Assembly (NCBI RefSeq): GCF_036785885.1
Contig: NC_092310.1
Coordinates: forward strand, 4,774,001 to 4,838,000
Length of the DNA: 64,000 nt
Direction of reading: 5' to 3'
From: Coffea arabica
Lineage: Eukaryota; Streptophyta; Magnoliopsida; Gentianales; Rubiaceae
The position numbers were made by a program, and so were the translations under genes. Each line of letters opens with the position of its first letter. Positions within the stretch are counted from its first letter, which is position 1. The notes under the pieces were generated by a model, which saw nothing but the letters and a program-made list of their open reading frames with translations, did no database searches and was not told where the DNA came from. Shown in pieces: positions 24,650 through 34,877 of the stretch.

Positions 24650-25693
24650 TTTGGTGAGGCGTCTGGAAGCCTCGGGACGCACCAATATCTGTCGGATGGG
24701 CTGGTCTGTCCTGACGGAGATGGGATGAGCTAAGAAATAGGGCTTCAGCCACCGAGCTGCGTGGACAAGTCTCAGTACCAGTTTTTCCACCTGAGTGTAC
24801 CGAGTCTCCGGCCCACGGAGAGCTCGGCTGACGTAATAGACTGGCACTTGGGTGCCCTCATCCCGGATAAACACAGCACTGACAGCCTCGTCCGCCGCGG
24901 AGAGGTAGAGGTACAGCTTCTCCTCGGGCCGAGGTGAAGAGAGCGTGGGCAGGTGATGGAGGTACTGTTTCAGCTTGTCAAAGGCAGCCTGACATTCCTT
25001 AGTCCAGGCGAACCGATCAGCGTTCTTCAACACCTTAAAGAAGGGCAGGGCCTTCTCAGCAGATTGGGACAGGAAGCGATTCAGCGCGGCCAGGCGTCCA
25101 TTCAACTTTTGGACTTCTCGGATGTTCCGAGGTGGGGACATGTCCTGAATGGCTTTGACCTTGTCGGGGTTGGTCTCGATTCCCCGGTGGTAAACCAGAT
25201 ATCCCAAGAATTTTCCCGAGGTGACGCCGAAGATGCACTTCTTGGGATTCAGCTTCATCCTCGAGTCTCGAAGGACCATGAAGACTTCCCTTACGTCTGA
25301 CAGAAAGGATGAAGTGGTGAGACTTTTGACGAGGATGTCGTCCACATAGGCCTCCATATTGCGGCCGATCTGATTCTTGAAGAGTCGGTTGATCAGCCTT
25401 TGGTAGGTCGCTTCGGCGTTCTTTAGGCCGAACGGCATGGTAGTATAACAATAAACACCTTGGTCGGTGTAGAATGCCGTCTTCTCTTGATCCTCTTCAC
25501 TCATTCCTATTTGATGATACCCTTTGAAGGCATCTAGGAAACAAAGGATCTCGTAACCCATCGCCGAGTCGACGAGGGTGTCTATCCTTGGGAGAGGATG
25601 GCAGTCTTTGGGGCAGGCCTTGTTGAGGTCGGTGAAATCCACACACATTCTCCATCCACCGGTGTCCTTTTTGACCATGACGGGATTGGACAG
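24650..25693 (-). pseudogene. Tat reverse transcriptase and Ty3-type RNase H
   Basis: Minus-strand frame between two in-frame TGA codons (25694-25696 and 24647-24649). Reverse transcriptase motifs: DFTDLNKACPKD, CFLDAFKGYHQI, MPFGLKNAEATYQR and the YVDD catalytic box in MEAYVDDILVKS. It is followed by the connection and a Ty3-type RNase H region (LYLSAADEAVSAV, VEKLVLRLVHAAR) in which the usual DASD motif reads SAAD, so that RNase H may be inactive. Both stops look like TGG to TGA changes. Confidence 0.92.
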
Positions 25694-27457
25694 TCAGGTG
25701 GGGTATTGGACCTCGTGGATCATCTTGGCCGATATGGCCTTGCTACATTCGGGGCTGAAGTGCCTTCGTTTCTGCCGCACAGGTCGGGCCTGTGGGTTAA
25801 CGTTGAGTTGGTGAATCATGAGCTCGGGTGGTACTCCAACCACTTCATCTGCGGACCACGCGAAGACGTCTCGGTGGTCCTTGATCAGGGAGATCATTTC
25901 TTCTTTCAGGGGGGAGGGGAGTCCGACCCCTACTTGGACCACTTGGTCGGGTTTCGCTTCATCCAAGACCACTTGCTCCACCTCATCCCCGGGCTCAAGT
26001 CTGCTGGGCTCTCCTGCCTTCCGAGGGTCGAGGCAGTCTATGGAGAGGACCGCTGGTCTCTTTTCTTCTGACCTCGGCGAGGGTCGGGGTGTGACTGCCG
26101 CTTGAATGGTGGCGAGGTAGCATTTTCGGGCGGCGCCCACGTCGCTGCTCACCTCGGCCACCCCCGCAGGTGTCGGGAATTTAAAACTCAGATGGTAGGT
26201 GGAGTATACGGCTCTCAAGGCATTGAGCGTGGGCCGGCCTATCAGCATGTTGTAGGGAGAGTCTGCTTTGACCACCACACAACTGACAGGCACAGTTCGG
26301 CAGCGTGGATGACGCCCGATAGTTACCATCAGGGTCACCATGCCCTCCGGGTGGACGACGTGTCCCCCGAAACCGACAAGTAGAGTTCTGACCAGAGTGA
26401 GTTGCTCTCGGGTCAGTTTCAAGCTCTCGAAGGTTCGGTAGTACAGGACGTCGACCGAGCTTCCGGGGTCCACATAGACCTTTTTGACTATGTAGTTATT
26501 AGTGAGGACCTCAATCACGAGGGTTTCGTGATTGCTGGAGGCGGCAGGGACAGGGTCGCCGGGACCGTAGGTGATCACTTCGGATAACCGGGAGCTCGGC
26601 TCGGCCGCTTCCATGCTGGCCTGACGGTATGTCCGTTTCCGGGAGTTCTGACTAACTCCTCCCGTCGGGCCACCGGCGATGGTATTGATCACCCCGACAA
26701 TGTTTGGGCCGTAGCCTGGTGATCTGTCGCGCGGAGGCCTCTGATCCCCCTTCGGTTCCTCAGGACCTCGGCAATGAAGCTTCGTATCCCGCCTGTCTTC
26801 TCGGCGAGAACCTCGACTCTCCCGGTGGGAGGCGTTTCGGTTGATGGTTCCATCCTTGCGGACAAACTGCTTCAAGTATCCCTGGCGGATCAGGTTCTCA
26901 ATCTCTCGCTTCAAATCATTGCAATCTTCGGTCTCGTGCCCAACATCTCGGTGGTAGGCACAATAGAGGTTGGAGTTCCTCCTATCCCTCCTCCCCGGGA
27001 TCTCAGGAGGGGTTCGGCCGAGGTGATTTTGCCTCATCACCGCCAAGACGTGAGACCGGCTGGAATTGAGCGGTGTCAGCTCGGCGTCCGAGGTGGACGA
27101 TCTGCCTTTCACGATCCGGTCGAAGACACTCCGGCGGTCTCGGAGTTGGTTTGAAGTGTCACTTGGGCCCGGTTCACCTCGGCCGGTGTCTTTTCTCCTC
27201 TGGGGATCTTGCTCCGTACGAGATGCTTGGGTTTCTCGCTTCATGCGATTTACATCTTCACTTCGGATTCCCTGGTCCACTCTTTCCCAGAGTTCCCGAA
27301 GTGTACGGGGGTAATCCCGATGGATTTCGGTGTTGAAGATCCCTGCCACTAACCCGTTGGTGAAGGCAGCGATGGTTACCTGCTCGTTCTGATCAGGTAT
27401 CTGCACATTCTCATCGTTGAACCTTTGAGCATACGAGCGAAGTGATTCGCCCTGACC
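25694..27457 (-). pseudogene. Tat gag C-terminal part and protease
   Basis: Minus-strand frame continuing gag after a TAG at 27458-27460. It contains NDENVQIPDQNEQVTIAAF, an arginine-rich stretch, a zinc-knuckle-like CAYHRDVGHETEDC (second Cys replaced by His), and the aspartic protease motif VYVDPGSSVDVL. It ends with the start of the reverse transcriptase (FSWSADEVVGVP) at a TGA at 25694-25696. Gag packages RNA; the protease matures the polyprotein. Confidence 0.9.
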
Positions 27458-28216
27458 CTATTGCAGGTTCAAGAGGTAAGTTGAAGTGTTTGTGATTGGC
27501 CGAAACGACACAAAGCGGTGGATGAACCGGACTATCAGCTCGTTCAGGGAGGAAATGCTCCCCGGTTCCAAACTCCAGAACCACTTTCGGGCGGTCCCAT
27601 GTAAGAAAATGGGGAAAGCCAGACAAATCACAGCGTCAGGGACGCAGTAGAGTCGGAAGGCGGAGATGAAGGCGCAGAGGTGATCCTCGGGGTCACCTCG
27701 GCCGTCATAGGTGTGCAAGTTTGGGAGCTTGAAATTCGGGGGCACCATCTCCCCATTGATGTCATCAGTAAAGAGCGGAGCCCTCATGTAGTCAGAAGCT
27801 AGGCCCCCGGAGCGCCGAGGTGGGTCCTCGGCTCGTTTCCCTAGCATTCCCCGGAAAAACGCCCGGGAGATGGAGGCAAGTTTAGAGGTCGCCTTGGAGG
27901 AGGCGCGCCTGGAGGTACTCCGAGAGAGACGCCCCTCATCAGAGTCCTCACCTGAAGGCACTTCAGGAGACTTCGTCGGCCTCCTCTTGGAAGATTCGGC
28001 CTTTTCTTTCCCCTGTCTTTTGAGGTATCTTCCTAGCTCCTCAAAAATGTTGGGGTTGTCTGATACGAACTCGGCCATCTTGGCGATGGCGTCCTCGTTG
28101 TTGGGTTGGGTCCTTTGGGACCCCTCCTCTTCAGAGATGCGATCTTGCTGGGCTCCCGAGGCCTGCCCAGTCCCAGTTGAGGGAACTCTTCCGCTTCTGG
28201 AGCGCGTGGATCTCAT
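27458..28216 (-). pseudogene. Tat gag N-terminal part
   Basis: Minus-strand 252-codon frame starting MRSTRSRSGR, 35 bp inside the primer site. The second half has the retrotransposon gag core: PNLHTYDGRGDPEDHLCAF and FPIFLHGTARKWFWSL. A TAG at 27458-27460 separates it from the rest of gag, which continues in the same frame. Confidence 0.9.
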
Positions 28217-28234
28217 TTTAATAGTGATCTCGTT

Positions 28235-28252
28235 CCCACAGGCGGCGCCAAT
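28235..28252 (-). other. Tat primer binding site
   Basis: On the minus strand ATTGGCGCCGCCTGTGGG, starting immediately after the 5' LTR. TTGGCGCCG plus CTGTGGGAAC is a familiar Tat-type site. Confidence 0.85.
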
Positions 28253-28861
28253 TGAAGAGGTGATTTTTGGCGGGTAATTAGTCCAACCGAAATCAGCTCT
28301 CTTGTTAATGTGGTGAGGTGAGCTCGATTATCTCACCTCGGGTGGAATGAAGTGAGGTTGCACGGTAGAAGTGGAAGGCGGGGCTTTTCCCCTGGGATTA
28401 CTCCGACAATCAAGTTAGTATGAGAACGAGAATAATAAGAGTATGAGTGAGTGAACAGTCTGCTTACTTGTGGGAGGTAGACGAGGGGTATTTATAGGTC
28501 AGGAGGGAATGGTAGGACGGAGGGCTCATGCTGGTGGGACCCGCATCCTGGTATTACGGCTCTGTTTCCTGTCAGGAGGTCTGACTCTAACACTGTAGCT
28601 GCCTGAGTATGATGACGGAGAGTATTGTGCAGGTGCCATTAAGTGCCTCCAGTGCTTTTCAGATAAAGCACTGGTCCTGGGTGATGTCAGGTGGCTTGAC
28701 ATCATCAGCGTGCAGCTGAGGTGGAGGTGCCGAAGTTACCTACACGGTACACTAAGGATCCGGCCGAGTTCAGGGGTTCTGTCCAAGACATTGAGGACTC
28801 TGATGAGGGACGAGGTGGGGTTCACCTCGGACATGTTGGGTGGCCGAGGTGAGCATCCTCA
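28253..28861 (-). repeat. Tat element 5' LTR
   Basis: 609 bp; in element orientation TGAGGATGCTC...CTCTTCA. TATA box TATAAATACCCC on the minus strand (about 28489-28498). Confidence 0.95.
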
Positions 28862-28938
28862 GCCTCGACCCAGTGACAAAGATGGGCTGTTGGGACGATT
28901 TTGCACTGCGGATGCTGTGAAGAATCTGATGGAAGGTG
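28862..28938 (+). pseudogene. UDP-glycosyltransferase fragment, part 2
   Basis: The first five bases are the target duplication. The frame continues part 1 exactly after the Tat element: RPSDKDGLLGRF, then TADAVKNLMEG, which is the region after the PSPG box in UGT72-type enzymes. The large non-coding LTR element begins inside the codon after LMEG. The rest of the C-terminus is not in this window. Confidence 0.85.
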
Positions 28939-31900
28939 TGTAGACACCAAATTTTTGGTGTAATTTCATTTACTTTTTATCTTTTATTTTAGTTTTTTAT
29001 TTGTCGTGTTAATTTCCTTTTTAGTTTTTAGTTTTTTAGTTTTATTTTATTTTTAAGTTTTTAGCATAGAATTTCTCAAAAAGGAAAAAAGGAAAACATT
29101 CAAAAATATACTTTAGTTGTTTTTATTTAAATTCAATATTTTCTTGAAAATGGAAAAAAAAAAGAAAAAAAAAGAAGAAATATGTAGGAAAAATTGAAAA
29201 ATGGCCACTTTGGTGTTTTTGGTTGTTTAGTTTTTTTTTAAATTGTTTTCATTATTATTATCGTTATTATTATTAGTATTACCTGTTTTTTTTTGTCAAT
29301 TCTGTTAATTTGTTATTACTATTATTTATTTTTATCAATATTGTTTTAATCAAAAAAAAAAACAAACAAAAAAAAAGATGAAGCAAACCCGCGACAGCAA
29401 GCTGCGGAAACGCAGCTTGCAAATAAGATTGCAGGAGGTCCTTGGGGGAAAAAATTGAGCTACGAATGGCCAGGTGTCTAGGACACCTGGAGAGGGGATG
29501 AATCTAGAGGAAGTAGCTAGGTTTTGGACGAAAAAAAGGAAGCCGCAAGGGAGCAAGAACGAAAAAGAAAAGGGCGAGAGAAGGAGGTAACAACGGCTGG
29601 GGTTGAGCAGTGAAGAAAAAGGTCAGCTTTGAGAGAGAAGGGGAGAGAGGCTGAGAATCTAGTTGAACGGGCAAGAAGGGAGAAAAAACGGAGAGGGAAG
29701 AAAGAGATCAAAAAGCTTGAGAGGGGGACGGCTGGAAGTCTGAGGAAAGAAAAGGAAAACGCAGAACAGCTGCGGTTTCAGAGGAGATCGCTACTTGGGT
29801 GGCTGTGGAACTCAACCGGCCTGGTTTCGTGGCCAAGCTCCGTGAGCAGGTGAACGTCGAGGGTCTTATTGTCGACGCTGGCTGTGGTAGTGGCGCTGTT
29901 GTTGCTGTTGCTGCTTTCCTTCTACTGCTGTCGATTCCAGCACCACACTCCGCCCCAAAGCCTGCTGGCTACGGCTGAAACGTGACCTCCTGGAGTGTTA
30001 CACGTTTATCCCACTCCTCTCAGGTAACCATGAATCTTTGGGCATGTTTGCAGCGAGTTTTTGTTCCTTGTTGCAATGTTGATGATATTTTTTAGCAGTA
30101 AAAGGCATGGGTATCCTGATTTTTGTTAATTTAGAAATTGGTTGCATGATTTGTGATTTGGATAATGAAGCCCATAAAGATTGCAGCAATCTTACCGAAT
30201 GTGTTGTTGATTACAAGAAACTTCTTTTTTGCTTGAACTCTCGGCTTGATGGCCATTAAAACGTTCAATGTTTTTCTTGCTTGCGTTTAGACATCCTGGA
30301 GTTGAACTTTGTGTATGAAATCTGCTGCAATAAACTTGCAAGCTCTCAGCTTGTTGCGGCAATGCACGCGGACAACTTGTGTGCGTTGGTTTTGCTAAAT
30401 TTTCTGGAAGTATAAACATCAAGGTTCTATGATAAAAGTGGGAAGAAAGCCTTGTTATCTTGTTGCTTTGATTCCAGTTTTTTGGGGTGTTTGAATGAAA
30501 TGAAGATTGCATTCGTTATGAAAAGCTTACAGCAGAAATGTTTGTTGCAGAAATGTTTTGAAAGCTTGGCACGAAGTTATTCGAGTTGTTTCAGATTTGC
30601 ATATACGAGTTTCATGATGCAAAGTGAAAGGATTGTGTGGTTGTTTGCTTGGATTTAATTGTGTTTGGAAGCTGATTTTGATGAAGTGTTGATTGCAGAA
30701 GCTTTGTCTAAAATAAAATTGCAGAAGCTTAAACTTTCACGTATGTTGCATGAAAAAACTTTCAAAATTGCATTCTTACCCCCCAAGTCCTCCTTTGACT
30801 CACTATGGCCCAAATAATTGAAAAAACTAATCAATTTGGTCCTTTTGATTTCGAAGCAATGCTACGAAGGCCCAATGATGTTCTAAATTCTTGCAATCGA
30901 GTCATGAAGTAGTTGTATTTTAGCCATTACTTGCCCTTTTCTTTACCTTTGGACCCTTGAAGTTCCTAAAAGTGTTTGATTAAGTTCGAGTGCTTGGTTA
31001 ATGTTCGCACTTTAGTCCTTGGTAGTTTTAATTTCGAAACTTCATTGCTTGCTTTGCTTCAATTAACTACTATGTCTTGTTTTCATTGCAATTAATTCAT
31101 GATTTTAGTGGCTTTAGGATCATGTGAGCTGTGTACTTGCACTTTTCTTTTAGTTTTTTCTCAATTAAAGAGGTACCTTGACCTTCTTATTGTTTTGAAG
31201 CCATTTTTTCTTTCATTTGGACATCATTCCAAGGGAGGTATAATTTCTTTTATCCCTTTTGTTTCTCTCCTATGTGATCCAATGTGCTAAGTGAAATTGC
31301 ATGTCTACTTTGCTTTCCTAGCCTTTCCTTAATTCCTTTTACTTATGTCATTTACTTTTGTTTTCATTTAAGTTATTCTTTTAATGGGGTATGTGTACAC
31401 CTCTTGGCTTGTAATAGATAGGGCTTTGGCGAGCAATTTGGTCCATTCTCCCTCTTCCCCCTTTTGTTTTAGTTAGTGAATGTAATAGGTTCATTAGCTT
31501 GGTTGCATGCCCATGTGCTACGTGTTACTTGCTTTATTAGGGCCTTGCATCTAGTCGAGCATGCTAAGTGTTACGTGCTACGTGTTTATGAATTTTGATA
31601 TGCCTACTCGCTTTTCATAGCCTTGAATGAATGTGATGGATGAATGCACGTCACCACGCTAGTCCAACGCTAGTTGTGGCCCTTGTACACCACCACACTA
31701 GTCCAACGCTAGCTGTGGTTCATTGTTCCGTTCCACTAGTCCAACGCTAGTAGGAACTCATAGAGGGCTAGTCCAACGCTAGACCCAATAGGTCCATTTC
31801 CTTTTCATTAGTGCATTATTTGCATGTTCACTACATATCATGTAATTTTCCTTAGTTTTATCATTTGGCATGCTCCTCTAAACCTTTCCCCTTCACTTTA

Positions 31901-32872
31901 GGTCTTGCATTTCATGCTAGTTAGGGTACATTTGCTTGAGTGTCCCCTCCGATAAGGGAAACGAGCGAGTATGGCTACTCGATAGCCTTAGCACGCTAGT
32001 TTTGCCTTCTAATCAAAGGGAAAATCGAAGTCGAAAAAGTTAGGAGTCATTCCCATACCCGACCTGATGCATTCCTTTAGGTTTATTCATTCTCATTTTT
32101 CACTTACTTACTTTTTTTTAATTCACATTTCTTCATCACTTTTCCTTTCCTTATTGTTCATTTTGATTTCTACTTCACAAAATTGTACTTAATTACACCT
32201 ATATGCACTTATCACTATATTTCATACACTTGCACACAAACACTTGGATTTTCATACAATTTCACACGTGCACCTTTTTATACACTTGCACACTTACACT
32301 TTAGCCATCATTTGCATTAATCGACCTCTATAAGGTTTTCCTTTATTGGCCGCCACAATTCATGTGGTTGGGACCAAAAACCTTACAAGAGACATTTTAG
32401 AATTTAGGTTTGCATTTTTTCTTTCTTTTGCATTAATGTAGTGCATCCAAATGTAATAAATTCTTTGGTTAAAATAAGAAAAACTTTGATTAAATCACGC
32501 AACTAGCCTTGGCTAGGTCGAAGGGGTGCCTTGGATTTTTATCCTTGCCTTCCCCTTCGTCAAATGTGACTCCCGAACCTTTTTCGTTGGTTTACGTGGA
32601 TTAGGAGTCGTTTAAAAGGGGTTTCTTACTACTCTTTCCCATTTTTTCTTTAAAAATTCATTTTTAGGTGACTTGGTACACCTTAACTCATTACCAAGTG
32701 GCGACTCCGATTTTGATTTCAAAAACCCTTTTTAAACTACATTTTGGGTCAAATCGTCGCATTCTCAAAACCCCATTTAGACTCATTTTTCTTTTAAATC
32801 ACAATTCATTTTCCAATCACAAATACATTTTTTAAACCATTTATTTATTTATTCAAAAAATGGGGCGCGACA
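28939..32872 (+). repeat. LARD 5' LTR
   Basis: 3934 bp, TGTAGACACC to GGGGCGCGACA. It contains a GAAA-capped hairpin (29397-29420), a 9-bp palindrome (29470-29490) and four related hairpins (31651-31785). Open frames inside are short and appear unchanged in the 3' LTR only because the LTRs are nearly identical; none has a known domain. Confidence 0.9.
31651..31785 (+). repeat. Four hairpins sharing the core CTAGTCCAACGCTAG
   Basis: Cores at about 31658, 31697, 31735 and 31768. The outer arms differ between copies but pair in each: CCAC/GTGG, ACCACA/TGTGGT, TTCC/GGAA (with flanking G/C) and GGG/CCC. Each stem has a one- or two-base bulge next to the core. Confidence 0.8.
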
Positions 32873-32893
32873 GTTGGCGACTCCACTGGGGAC
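32873..32893 (+). other. LARD primer binding site (tRNA-Arg type)
   Basis: TTGGCGACTCCACTGGGGAC begins one base after the LTR end. It matches the site used by Ogre-type elements, complementary to a tRNA-Arg 3' end. Confidence 0.75.
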
Positions 32894-34320
32894 ATTCGAG
32901 AGTCCGAACAAATTTGATTTAATCAACCTTTTTCTTCTTTTAACCCTTTCATATATCACATTTGGGTGTTTTAGGGTTGCATTTTTCCTTTTTAGGATTT
33001 TTTGCATTTCACACGTGGCCAACTACTCCCTCGTTCGTGAATGTATGATTGATTGATTGGATGTATGTTCACTTCGCGCCTGCATTGCATTTGGGTGGGG
33101 GACATCACCCTAGAGCCTTACGTTGGTTCTTGATCCCTCCCCTCCAAACGAGCACTAGCATACGTGCATACGCTTTAATTTTTTACCCCTCATTTATTTT
33201 TTCTTTTAGTGGCTTGTCACGCCACTCCACCCTATTAGGATTTTAGGCGACCCACTTGGACGTGTGATCGTGTCACGACGTGTGCGTAGCACGATCCGAG
33301 GGGTCACTTAATCTTCCGCTTTAAGTTTTGGGTTGATAGCCTTTAGCTTTTAGTCGAAAATTGAGGATTTTTGATAGATTCGCACAGGCGTGTAGCCGTA
33401 ACACGACGTGTGCGTAGCAACGTCTGGGGAATCGCTCGAACCACCGACAAGGAATCTTGGGAGTGATGACCTTTGGTTTCCAAGTCTGAAGGCTCGGGGA
33501 CCTGAGCTTATCGAGTCTAGATGCATTAGTGAGACAAACCCCATGCATCCATTTTAGAATTGCCTAGGGTAGAGTCGGCCTTACCCTATTAGGGACGCCA
33601 TGCACGAGGGGAGGGATCCCACCCTCTTTCCTTATTTCTTTGTTGATTTTGTATCATCTAATTGTCCAACGTGTTATGTGATTGTGTGTTGAACTAACGT
33701 TTCCTTGTTTCTTATCTTTTGCATTCACAAACGTTAGGAAATAAGAGGTCTGGCATGACCTCCTTTTAGGACCTACCCTTGTAGATAGACTATTGCACGT
33801 TTGAAAAATGTGGTATATTTTGTTCATAAATTAATAATGTCATACCATTTTAGGCCTACCCTGGCAAATAAAGGGTTCATTAGGTCACGTTTCATTTCGA
33901 ATTGCATATTTACATCGCTTTAATAAATGGCATCATGCATAAACCCTAGAAAGGGAATGCCACATAGGGAATCTCATTTTAGAAATCAGCCACCCCATGT
34001 CTCGGATATATAATCCAATGAGACTTGCACGTTTACTTTTCTCGTACCATCCGAAGGGGTAGTGCACAAGGTAAGGTAGGATCCGATCGTCTTCATAAAG
34101 CGATCTTTGGAATATGAGCATCTAATAATCACCTTTTGGCCATTTATCAAAATTGGTAAGATTCCCTTGCGTAAAAGGACATTAATTTGAAGAAATTCAC
34201 AAATAATTCCTCCTATTGAGACGATAAATCAATCAAGGCCAAAATTTGATTTTAGAAGGTCATAGACTAATGCATCTCAATAATTTTGAAATAACCAATG
34301 GCCGGACAATTCAATCGATC
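32894..34320. other. LARD leader region, no gene
   Basis: Non-coding. Contains two copies of CACGACGTGTGCGTAGCA (33274 and 33402) in different surroundings; the first is enclosed by GATCGTG/CACGATC. AGGCCTACCC recurs near 33852 and, as TAGGCCTACCC, near 35220. Confidence 0.5.
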
Positions 34321-34326
34321 CATTTT

Positions 34327-34877
34327 GCCAACTCATTCAATAAATCATTTGACCAATTTACCCTTTTTTTAGGGTCATCTGGTCGATTTTTCATCAATTC
34401 ATTTGACCAATTTACCCTTTCTAGTCGTCCGGTCGATTTTTGAATAAATTATCCATTCATTTGACCAATTTACCCTTTTTTAGGGTCATCCGGTCGATTT
34501 TGAATAAACCATCAATTTCATTCAATTCATTTGACCAATGTACCCTTTTAGGGTGATTTGGTCATTTTTGCATAAATCATCAATTTTCGTTTCATTCATT
34601 TGACCATGTTACCCTTCTTAAGGTAATCTAGTCAATTTTGGAATAAATCATCAATTTCATAAAATTCGTTTGACCAGTTTACCCTTTTAGGGCGATCTGG
34701 TCAATTTTGAATAAATTCTCGATTTCATTCAATTCATTTGACCAAGTTCCTTTTTTAGGATGATTCGGTCAATTTTGAGTAAGTTTTTAAATTTCACTCA
34801 ATTCATTTGACCTGTTTCCCTTTTTAGGGTAACGCGGTCGATTTTAAATAAATGGTCAATTTCATTTGACCAATTAG
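34327..34877 (+). repeat. LARD tandem repeats built on ATTTGACCAATTTACCC
   Basis: About nine degenerate units of roughly 45-80 bp: ATTTGACC, a TTTACCCTTTT part, AGGGT, then a GGTCGATTTTGAATAAAT part. The copies differ clearly from one another, so this array is older than those nearer the 3' LTR. Confidence 0.75.

Larger units (their letters stand above)
19165..28861 (-). mobile_element. Tat-lineage Ty3/gypsy retrotransposon, full length, inactive
   Basis: 9697 bp element on the minus strand with two 609-bp LTRs and a perfect 5-bp target duplication (GCCTC). Reading from right to left: 5' LTR, primer site TTGGCGCCG, gag, protease, reverse transcriptase, a Ty3-type RNase H, a second RNase H, integrase, then an extra gene on the opposite strand, purine tract and 3' LTR. 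This order, the lack of a chromodomain, the double RNase H and the antisense gene fit the Tat lineage (Retand-like). The coding region has three in-frame stops and one frameshift. By eye the LTRs differ at about 16 of 609 positions, so the insertion is not very recent. Confidence 0.95.

Noticed and set aside
29629..29853. 74-codon frame in the LARD LTR, present in both LTRs
   Set aside because: Purine-rich (Glu/Lys/Arg) translation; presence in both LTRs reflects recent LTR identity, not selection.
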